A DNA stretch of 5,243 bases from Curvibacter sp. (GTDB taxonomy: Bacteria; Pseudomonadota; Gammaproteobacteria; Burkholderiales; Burkholderiaceae_C): NCBI GenBank assembly GCA_003500955.1, contig DNQP01000277.1, forward strand, positions 1-5,243, written 5' to 3'. Of this stretch, positions 1 through 5,243 are shown one piece after another (position 1 is the first letter of the stretch; each line of letters opens with the position of its first letter). Both the position numbers and the translations under genes were made by a program. The notes below the pieces were generated by a model, which made no database searches, was not told where the DNA came from, and worked only from the letters and a program-made list of their open reading frames with translations.

Positions 1-897
1 GACGTCAAGGGCAACAACGAGCTGCTCTCGCTGACGCGCCCCGATGTGATCCGGGACATCCATGAGGGCTACCTTGCGGCCGGCGCGGATCTGATCGAGA
101 CCAATACCTTCGGTGCGACCACCGTGGCCCAGGCCGACTACGAGATGGCCGATCTCGCGCGCGAGATGAACCTGGCCTCGGCCCGGCTGGCGCGTGCAGC
201 CTGCGACAAATACAGCACGCCCGAGCACCCGCGTTTTGTGGCCGGCGCCCTGGGTCCCACGCCCAAGACCGCGAGCATCAGCCCCGATGTGAACGATCCC
301 GGTGCGCGCAATACCTCTTTCGAAGAGCTGCGCGCGGCCTACTACGAACAGGTCGAGGCCCTGGTCGAGGGCGGGGCCGACGTGTTGTTGGTCGAGACCA
401 TCTTCGACACCCTCAACGCCAAGGCCGCGCTGTTCGCCATCGACGAGTACTTCGAGGTCTCGGGCGAGTGTCTGCCCCTGATCATCAGCGGCACGGTGAC
501 CGACGCCTCGGGGCGCATCCTCAGCGGCCAGACCGTCACGGCCTTCTGGCACAGCGTGCGTCACGCGCGCCCACTGGCTGTGGGCCTGAACTGCGCGCTG
601 GGTGCCGCGCTGATGCGGCCCTACATTCAGGAGCTTGCGCGTGTGGCCCCGGAGACCTACATCAGCTGCTACCCGAACGCGGGCCTCCCCAATCCCATGA
701 GCGAGACCGGCTTCGACGAGACCCCCGAAGTGACCAGTCGCCTGCTGCGCGAGTTCGCGGCCGAGGGCCTGGTCAACATCGTTGGCGGCTGCTGCGGCAC
801 CACGCCGGAGCATATCGGCGCTATCCACCAGGCCGTCGTGCCCCTGTCTGCGCGCGTGCTGGGCGGCGCCGGGCCGTTCTATCGAGAAGCTGCCTGA
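1..897 (+). CDS. metH: Methionine synthase, homocysteine-binding module (split MetH, N-terminal piece), 5'-truncated by window edge
   Basis: The reading frame is open from base 1 ([11 protein letters not shown]...) and stops at TGA 895-897, so the start codon lies upstream. By comparison with remembered E. coli MetH, about 50 residues are missing. The product is the homocysteine S-methyltransferase barrel that binds and activates homocysteine through zinc and takes the methyl group from methylcobalamin in the cytoplasm. Visible family signatures are [10 protein letters not shown] (residues 28-37 of the visible part), [39 protein letters not shown] and [10 protein letters not shown]. The three zinc ligands are present: Cys198 (bases 592-594), Cys264 and Cys265 (790-795). 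The protein ends about 30 residues after the zinc pair, where single-chain MetH continues into the folate domain. That domain begins a separate gene at 4091, so this is a natural module boundary, not a frameshift. A stand-alone homocysteine methyltransferase using another methyl donor is less likely, because the matching remainder of MetH is in the same window. Confidence 0.93.
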   Translation, partial: DVKGNNELLSLTRPDVIRDIHEGYLAAGADLIETNTFGATTVAQADYEMADLAREMNLASARLARAACDKYSTPEHPRFVAGALGPTPKTASISPDVNDPGARNTSFEELRAAYYEQVEALVEGGADVLLVETIFDTLNAKAALFAIDEYFEVSGECLPLIISGTVTDASGRILSGQTVTAFWHSVRHARPLAVGLNCALGAALMRPYIQELARVAPETYISCYPNAGLPNPMSETGFDETPEVTSRLLREFAAEGLVNIVGGCCGTTPEHIGAIHQAVVPLSARVLGGAGPFYREAA

Positions 898-947
898 CCC
901 CACACCAGCGCGGGAATAGCGGGTCGCCCCACAATCGGGCTTCCCAT

Positions 948-1076
948 CAAGGGGAGTAGTCAAGCGATCCGTCCGGCGGCCAGCCGGGCCGGGTCGACGG
1001 AGTCTCCGTCAATACGCCGCCTCACCGCGGTCGGAGCTCCGGTCCGGGCGCCATGCCCGGGTCTGGCAAGACCTTG
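948..1076 (+). ncRNA. yybP-ykoY family Mn2+ riboswitch aptamer
   Basis: The hallmark sequences of the class are present in the right order. They are GGGGAGTAG at 951-959, GTCAATACG at 1008-1016 and GCAAGACCTTG at 1066-1076. The closing helix P1 pairs CAAGG (948-952) with CCTTG (1072-1076). Internal hairpins include CCGGC/GCCGG (973-977/983-987), GACGGA/TCCGTC (996-1001/1005-1010) and CCGGGC/GCCCGG (1044-1049/1055-1060). The class is known to bind Mn2+ and to control Mn2+ efflux and TerC/Alx-type genes, which is exactly what follows at 1111. A possible -10 element CACAAT (930-935) would start transcription a few bases before P1, but I see no good -35 box. A covariance-model search with Rfam RF00080 would settle the boundaries. 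Confidence 0.9.
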
Positions 1077-1107
1077 CGGGTGTTGTTCAACACTGCAAGC
1101 GAGGTCT
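1069..1107 (+). promoter_or_regulatory. Riboswitch expression platform: SD-sequestering hairpin of terC
   Basis: Downstream of the aptamer, AGACC (1069-1073) can pair with GGTCT (1103-1107). TTGC (1074-1077) can pair with GCAA (1095-1098), and an inner hairpin GTGTT/AACAC (1080-1084/1089-1093) caps the structure. This buries the ribosome binding site GAGG (1101-1104), which lies six bases before the ATG at 1111. The left arm overlaps CCTTG (1072-1076), the 3' strand of aptamer helix P1, so the two folds exclude each other. The layout predicts that Mn2+ binding, by locking P1, frees the ribosome binding site. No U-tract follows the hairpin, so translational control is more likely than termination. 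The pairing is read by eye; no folding energy was computed. Confidence 0.65.
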
Positions 1108-1110
1108 CTC

Positions 1111-2082
1111 ATGCAAAGCATTGCTCCACTGTGGCTGTGGATCGTTTTTGTCGCCTTCGTTCTGGCGGCGCTCTTCGTCGACTTCGTCGTCTTGCGCAAG
1201 CAGGGGGCCCACGAGGTCGGGGTCAAGGAAGCCTTCAACTGGTCCATGATCTGGGTCGGACTGAGCTTCCTCTTCAACGGACTGCTCTGGTGGGCGGTCT
1301 ATGAAACCTCGGGATCACGCGAGCTCGCCCATGAAAAGTCGCTCGAGTTCCTCACCGGCTACCTGATCGAGAAGAGCCTGGCGGTCGACAATATCTTTGT
1401 CTTCCTGATGATCTTCACCTACTTCGCGGTGCCGCCGGCCTACCAGAAGCGGGTGCTGATGATCGGCATCATCGGCGCCATCGTGCTGCGTACGGTGATG
1501 ATCCTGGTCGGCAGCTGGCTGCTGACGCAGTTCCACTGGATCCTCTACGTCTTCGGCGGCTTCCTCGTGCTCACAGGCCTCAAGATGTGGTGGGCGGCGG
1601 GCAAGGAAGGCAGCCTGGACGACAACCCCGCGCTCAGGCTGCTGCGCCGCGTGATGCCGGTGAGCCGCAGCTTCGATGGCGAGAAGTTCTGGACCATCGA
1701 GAACGGCAAGCGCATCGCCACGCCGCTGCTCATGGTGGTGGCCCTGGTGGGCCTGACGGATGTCATCTTCGCGGTCGACTCCATCCCCGCCATCTTCGCG
1801 ATCACGCAGGACCCTTTCATCGTGCTGACCAGCAATGTGTTCGCCATCCTGGGCTTGCGCGCCATGTTCTTCCTGCTGCAGGCCGTGGCCAGCCGCTTCC
1901 ACCTGCTCAACTACGGTCTGGCCGTGATCCTGGTCTTCATCGGCACCAAGATGATGCTGATCGATGTCTTCAAGATCCCGGTGGCGGTCTCGCTGGCGGT
2001 TGTGGTGGGCATCCTGGCGGTGACCATGGTGCTGAGCGTGCGGACCTCGTCCAAACAACCGGCGAGCAAGCGGGTAAGCTAA
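1111..2082 (+). CDS. TerC/Alx family integral membrane protein, probable Mn2+ exporter
   Basis: The protein has 323 residues, close to the length I recall for E. coli Alx. It has about nine hydrophobic segments, for example residues 7-27, 45-64, 82-106, 115-137, 143-162, 203-222, 235-259, 264-285 and 290-310, so it sits in the inner membrane. Two related acidic motifs mark the family: EKSLAVDN (87-94, with Glu87 and Asp93) and DVIFAVDS (217-224, with Asp217 and Asp223). They lie in the two halves of the protein and are the likely metal-binding residues within the membrane. TerC-family members controlled by yybP-ykoY riboswitches are known to export Mn2+. The Mn2+ riboswitch directly upstream supports that role here over tellurite resistance. 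The start is fixed by GAGG (1101-1104) and by a natural membrane-protein N-terminus. A polar, basic tail (SSKQPASKRVS) follows the last helix. The metal specificity is inferred from the riboswitch. Confidence 0.92.
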   Translation: MQSIAPLWLWIVFVAFVLAALFVDFVVLRKQGAHEVGVKEAFNWSMIWVGLSFLFNGLLWWAVYETSGSRELAHEKSLEFLTGYLIEKSLAVDNIFVFLMIFTYFAVPPAYQKRVLMIGIIGAIVLRTVMILVGSWLLTQFHWILYVFGGFLVLTGLKMWWAAGKEGSLDDNPALRLLRRVMPVSRSFDGEKFWTIENGKRIATPLLMVVALVGLTDVIFAVDSIPAIFAITQDPFIVLTSNVFAILGLRAMFFLLQAVASRFHLLNYGLAVILVFIGTKMMLIDVFKIPVAVSLAVVVGILAVTMVLSVRTSSKQPASKRVS

Positions 2083-2115
2083 GGGTTCGGGCCCACCATC
2101 GGGCCCCTCGAACCC
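2083..2115 (+). other. Hairpin filling the terC / RlmN-like intergenic gap
   Basis: GGGTTC (2083-2088) pairs with GAACCC (2110-2115) and GGGCCC (2089-2094) pairs with GGGCCC (2101-2106). This leaves a six-base loop and a three-base bulge (2107-2109), 12 pairs in all. It begins at the base after the terC stop and ends three bases before the ATG at 2119. There is no U-tract, so it is a poor intrinsic terminator. It could limit entry of ribosomes at the next gene, stabilise the terC 3' end, or be opened by ribosomes finishing terC. Confidence 0.55.
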
Positions 2116-2118
2116 GCC

Positions 2119-3156
2119 ATGCAGATCGACACCCTGCGCCGGCGCCTGCGGGCGCTCGGTGCCCATCCCCGTCACGAGCACCGTGTGCTGCGCCTGTGGT
2201 CGCAGGCGCTGCCGCAGGACCACGGCAGCCGACCGATCGAGAACTTCCTGCCGGCCACGCTGCGCGTGGCCCTGCCGGAGATTGCGCGTGAGCTGGCGGC
2301 GCTGGCCCGCACCCATTCCGAACACCCGGGCGAAGACGGCTCGCTGCGTCGTGTGGTGGCCCTCGCCGACGGCCAGCTGGTCGAAAGCGTGCACATGCCG
2401 CCGGGCCGCACGCCCGCCTTGTGTGTGTCCACCCAGGTCGGTTGTGCCGTGGGCTGCACTTTCTGCATGACAGGCACCACCGGGCTGATCCGCCAGATCG
2501 GCAGCGCCGAGATCGTGGCCCAGGTTGCGCTGGCCCGCGCCAGCCGGCCGGTGCAGCGCGTGGTCTTCATGGGCATGGGCGAGCCGGCGCACAACCTGGA
2601 CAACGTGCTCGAAGCCATCGACCTGCTGGGCACGGCCGGCAACATCGGCCACAAGAACCTGGTGTTCTCCACCGTCGGTGACCCGCGCGTGTTCGACGCC
2701 CTGCCGCACGGACGCGTGAAGCCGGCGCTCGCGCTGTCCCTGCACACCACGCGCGCCGACTTGCGCGCGCAGCTGCTGCCGCGCGCGCCGCGCCTGACGC
2801 CGGAGGAGCTGGTGGAAGCGGGGGAGCGTTACGCGCGGATCAGCGGCTACCCGATCCAGTACCAGTGGACCCTCTTGGCCGGCATCAACGACAGCGCGGA
2901 GGAAATCGAGGGGCTGGTGAGCCTCCTGCATGGCAAGTACGCCATCCTCAACCTCATTCCCTACAACGCCGTCGCGGGGCTGCCCTACGAACGACCGACG
3001 CGTGACGTCGCCGCCGAGATGGCGCGGCAGTTGCACCGTCGCGGCATCCTCACCAAGCTGCGTCAGTCTGCGGGGCAGGATGTGGACGGCGGCTGTGGTC
3101 AGCTGCGTGCGCGTGCGGTGAGCACGCGGCGGGTGATTCCGCTCCACGCGAAATAA
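2119..3156 (+). CDS. Radical-SAM RNA methyltransferase, RlmN/Cfr family (RlmN-like paralogue)
   Basis: The protein has 345 residues, shorter than E. coli RlmN (384) and close to Cfr (349). The radical SAM cluster ligands are Cys109, Cys113 and Cys116 (CAVGCTFC). GMGEP at 152-156 is the SAM-binding motif. The two mechanistic cysteines of the family are kept: Cys102, seven residues before the first cluster Cys, and Cys326 in DGGCGQLRAR, which carries the methylene intermediate. Glu89 in LVESVHMP matches the conserved catalytic Glu of RlmN. Members methylate adenine in RNA: RlmN at C2 of A2503 in 23S rRNA and A37 of some tRNAs, Cfr at C8 of A2503. The N-terminal RNA-binding region is reduced and divergent, and the stretch after the cluster (TGTTGLIRQIG) departs from the usual GFxRNL pattern. 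It may therefore be a paralogue with another target; the substrate is not known from sequence. ATG 2119 is the earliest possible start, since the frame is closed by the terC stop. No Shine-Dalgarno sequence is visible, and it probably shares the terC transcript. Confidence 0.87.
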   Translation: MQIDTLRRRLRALGAHPRHEHRVLRLWSQALPQDHGSRPIENFLPATLRVALPEIARELAALARTHSEHPGEDGSLRRVVALADGQLVESVHMPPGRTPALCVSTQVGCAVGCTFCMTGTTGLIRQIGSAEIVAQVALARASRPVQRVVFMGMGEPAHNLDNVLEAIDLLGTAGNIGHKNLVFSTVGDPRVFDALPHGRVKPALALSLHTTRADLRAQLLPRAPRLTPEELVEAGERYARISGYPIQYQWTLLAGINDSAEEIEGLVSLLHGKYAILNLIPYNAVAGLPYERPTRDVAAEMARQLHRRGILTKLRQSAGQDVDGGCGQLRARAVSTRRVIPLHAK

Positions 3157-3297
3157 GTCCTCGCTGATAGAGCGCTATTGCGGTGGTGCATGCACAACAC
3201 TTCTGGCACAAAACACCCTCAAGGGTTTGAAGTTGGAGCGCAACGCATGGAAGAATCTCGCTGGCTTTTTGAACAATGTCGGCCAGGGAGGAAATCC
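3157..3297 (+). promoter_or_regulatory. Intergenic region upstream of the outer-membrane protein gene
   Basis: These 141 bases hold no gene I believe in. The frame running into the next gene is open here from TTG 3178, but the residues look random and lie before a clear signal peptide. A perfect 10-base palindrome, GTGCATGCAC, lies at 3186-3195. A weak sigma70-like pair, TTGAAG (3227-3232) and AAGAAT (3251-3256) with an 18-base spacer, is the best promoter guess. No clear terminator is seen after the RlmN-like gene. The strong ribosome binding site AGGGAGGAA (3285-3293) closes the region. Confidence 0.4.
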
Positions 3298-3900
3298 ATG
3301 AAGAAGAGTTTGATCGGGCTGGCGCTCGCATGCGCAGCCTTGGGCGCCAGTGCGGATGCGCCGCGGGTGCGCCTGTTTGGTAGCGTAGGCTACGGATTCG
3401 GTGGTGATGCCCTCGTCAGCGGCACCTGGACTGACGGTACGCCTTGGGACCTGAAGGCCGGCAAAGGCACCGCGGTGGCCTTGGGAGGTGACCTGCGGCT
3501 CACCGGCTCACTCTCGATCCAAGGCAGCGCCGGCTACCATCGCAACAGCGTGGATGGAACCAACGGCAATGTCGTCTTTACTCGCGTGCCGGTCGAGTTG
3601 CTGGGTTTCTACGCCGTGACGGAACAGGTCCGCCTCGGTCTGGGCGCGCGCAAATCGCAGAGCGCCAAGGTGAAGGGCGGGGGCGTGGCGGCCAGTGTGA
3701 GCGAACTTTATGAGAGTTCCTCAGGTGCGGTTGCCGAAGTGCAGTATCTTTTCAACGCGCCCTCAAAGTCTGAGCGCTCCCCTGTGTTTGGCGCATACCT
3801 GCGGTACGTTAGGGAAAGCTTCAAGGCCAAGAACCCAAGCTGGGATACCCAAAAGCGTGACGGTAGCCATGTCGCCGTTGGCTTGGTGTTTTACTACTGA
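3298..3900 (+). CDS. Small secreted protein, probable outer membrane beta-barrel
   Basis: The protein has 200 residues. It begins with a clear Sec signal peptide: Met-Lys-Lys, a hydrophobic core and an AXA-type cleavage site, GASA|DA, after residue 19. The mature part of about 181 residues alternates polar and hydrophobic residues in short strands (VRLFGSVGYGFG, VALGGDLRLTG, LSIQGSAGYHR, AVAEVQYLF, VFGAYLRYVRES) and ends HVAVGLVFYY. A C-terminal strand finishing in an aromatic residue is the usual signal for BAM-assisted outer membrane insertion. The size suits an eight-stranded barrel of the OmpA/OmpW/OmpX sort, but I recognise no specific family and claim no function. ATG 3298 is chosen over upstream in-frame starts (TTG 3178, ATG 3247) because AGGGAGGAA (3285-3293) sits just before it and the signal peptide starts there. 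The gene looks richer in A+T than its neighbours, with codons such as TTT, CTT and TAT, which may mean a different history. It is flanked by its own leader and a terminator-like hairpin, so it is probably a single-gene unit. Confidence 0.8.
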   Translation: MKKSLIGLALACAALGASADAPRVRLFGSVGYGFGGDALVSGTWTDGTPWDLKAGKGTAVALGGDLRLTGSLSIQGSAGYHRNSVDGTNGNVVFTRVPVELLGFYAVTEQVRLGLGARKSQSAKVKGGGVAASVSELYESSSGAVAEVQYLFNAPSKSERSPVFGAYLRYVRESFKAKNPSWDTQKRDGSHVAVGLVFYY

Positions 3901-3902
3901 GA

Positions 3903-3956
3903 TACTGAGATGCAGGCCCGACCCGGCGGCGGCTCTGGGTCGGGCCTCATTCAGTA
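3903..3956 (+). terminator. Strong hairpin after the outer-membrane protein gene, probable terminator
   Basis: AGGCCCGACCC (3914-3924) and GGGTCGGGCCT (3937-3947) form a perfect 11-pair stem with a 12-base loop. A further outer pairing, TACTGA (3903-3908) with TCAGTA (3951-3956), extends it across a small internal loop. It begins three bases after the stop codon. No run of T follows, so termination may be inefficient or factor-assisted. It separates the barrel gene from the methionine synthase promoter. Confidence 0.65.
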
Positions 3957-3962
3957 CCCTGG

Positions 3963-3991
3963 CTGCCAGGTTGCCACACAGCGCGTAAAAT
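3963..3991 (+). promoter_or_regulatory. Probable sigma70 promoter of the second methionine synthase gene
   Basis: CTGCCA (3963-3968) and TAAAAT (3986-3991) match the -35 and -10 consensus at four and five of six positions, with an ideal 17-base spacer. Transcription would start near 3998, just before the first riboswitch helix at 4001. That agreement is the main support. A 13-base inverted repeat, CCTGGC-T-GCCAGG (3958-3970), overlaps the -35 element. Confidence 0.55.
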
Positions 3992-4000
3992 CACGGCTCT

Positions 4001-4063
4001 TCCAAGGAGCGTTGCAGCAGCACCCCGGTGTTGTCAGGCTTGGATGACCCAACGACGCTCACC
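4001..4063 (+). ncRNA. S-adenosylhomocysteine (SAH) riboswitch aptamer
   Basis: The sequence fits the SAH riboswitch class found upstream of ahcY and metH in Burkholderiales and pseudomonads. Helix P1 pairs TCCAAG (4001-4006) with CTTGGA (4039-4044). Helix P2 pairs CAGCAC (4018-4023) with GTGTTG (4028-4033). The pseudoknot pairs GAGCG (4007-4011) with CGCTC (4056-4060). The conserved core runs AAGGAGCG-TTGCA...CAGGCTTGG...AACGACGCTCACC. The class senses SAH, the toxic by-product of methylation, and raises expression of genes that recycle it. Its place before a methionine synthase gene is the expected one. Rfam RF01057 is the model to test. Confidence 0.9.
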
Positions 4064-4087
4064 TGCATTTGTATTCCCCAGGTGAGC
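4057..4087 (+). promoter_or_regulatory. SAH riboswitch expression platform: SD-sequestering hairpin
   Basis: GCTCACCTG (4057-4065) and CAGGTGAGC (4079-4087) are perfect complements of nine bases with a 13-base loop. The right arm contains the ribosome binding site AGGTGAG (4080-4086), four bases before the ATG at 4091. The left arm shares bases 4057-4060 with the aptamer pseudoknot strand CGCTC. When SAH is bound and the pseudoknot forms, this hairpin must open at its base, exposing the ribosome binding site. Without ligand the hairpin hides it. The gene is therefore predicted to be translated when SAH is high. Confidence 0.8.
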
Positions 4088-4090
4088 CGC

Positions 4091-5243
<1,153 letters not shown>

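Noticed and set aside
898..947. Possible terminator for the first methionine synthase gene
   Set aside because: The best stem is only GCCC (926-929) with GGGC (937-940), four pairs with no T-run, too weak to call.
960..1277. A 105-residue minus-strand open frame across the Mn2+ riboswitch
   Set aside because: It overlaps a structured RNA leader and the start of terC, and has no recognisable features.
1315..3147. A 610-residue open frame on the minus strand spanning terC and the RlmN-like gene
   Set aside because: It lies antisense to two well-identified genes. Its product is a low-complexity string rich in His, Gln, Arg, Asp and Gly with no domain, typical of the antisense shadow of GC-rich codons.
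3178..3297. N-terminal extension of the barrel protein starting at TTG 3178 or ATG 3247
   Set aside because: The strong ribosome binding site at 3285-3293 and the signal peptide beginning at Met 3298 fix the start. The extension has no protein-like character.
3710..3988. A 92-residue plus-strand open frame overlapping the end of the barrel gene and running through its terminator
   Set aside because: It is out of frame with a gene that has a signal peptide and C-terminal barrel signature, and it would translate the terminator stem and the metH promoter.

Overview
The window is a stretch of high-GC proteobacterial chromosome with every convincing gene on the + strand. It most resembles a betaproteobacterium of the order Burkholderiales, possibly Comamonadaceae. 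The reasons are the GC-rich coding style, the split methionine synthase, an S-adenosylhomocysteine (SAH) riboswitch in front of the second half of that enzyme, and a Mn2+-type riboswitch in front of a TerC-family gene. The genus is not claimed.

Layout. Bases 1-897 are the 3' part of a gene for the homocysteine-binding, zinc-containing module of cobalamin-dependent methionine synthase; its start lies upstream of the window. Bases 898-1110 are an intergenic leader holding a yybP-ykoY (Mn2+) riboswitch aptamer (948-1076) and a hairpin that can cover the ribosome binding site. Bases 1111-2082 encode a nine-helix-type TerC/Alx family membrane protein, a probable Mn2+ exporter. After a 36-base gap filled by a hairpin, bases 2119-3156 encode a radical-SAM RNA methyltransferase of the RlmN/Cfr family, divergent enough to be a paralogue of housekeeping RlmN. 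Bases 3157-3297 are non-coding. Bases 3298-3900 encode a small secreted protein with a signal peptide and an aromatic C-terminus, probably an outer membrane beta-barrel. A strong hairpin follows. Then come a promoter and an SAH riboswitch (4001-4087) leading into the second methionine synthase gene (4091 to beyond the window end), which carries the folate domain and the start of the cobalamin module.

How it works together. The two methionine synthase pieces are cut exactly at the linker between the homocysteine and folate modules of the single-chain enzyme. They flank about 3.2 kb of apparently unrelated genes. Only the second piece is seen to sit behind the SAH riboswitch, so its translation should rise when SAH accumulates and methionine must be regenerated. 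The terC and RlmN-like genes probably form one Mn2+-responsive transcript.

The most interesting structure is regulatory. In both riboswitches I can trace an explicit competition between an aptamer helix and a helix that hides the Shine-Dalgarno sequence. Both architectures predict translation that is ON with ligand. The riboswitch classes themselves are known. What may merit a second look is the interrupted split metH and the RlmN-like paralogue placed downstream of a Mn2+ riboswitch.
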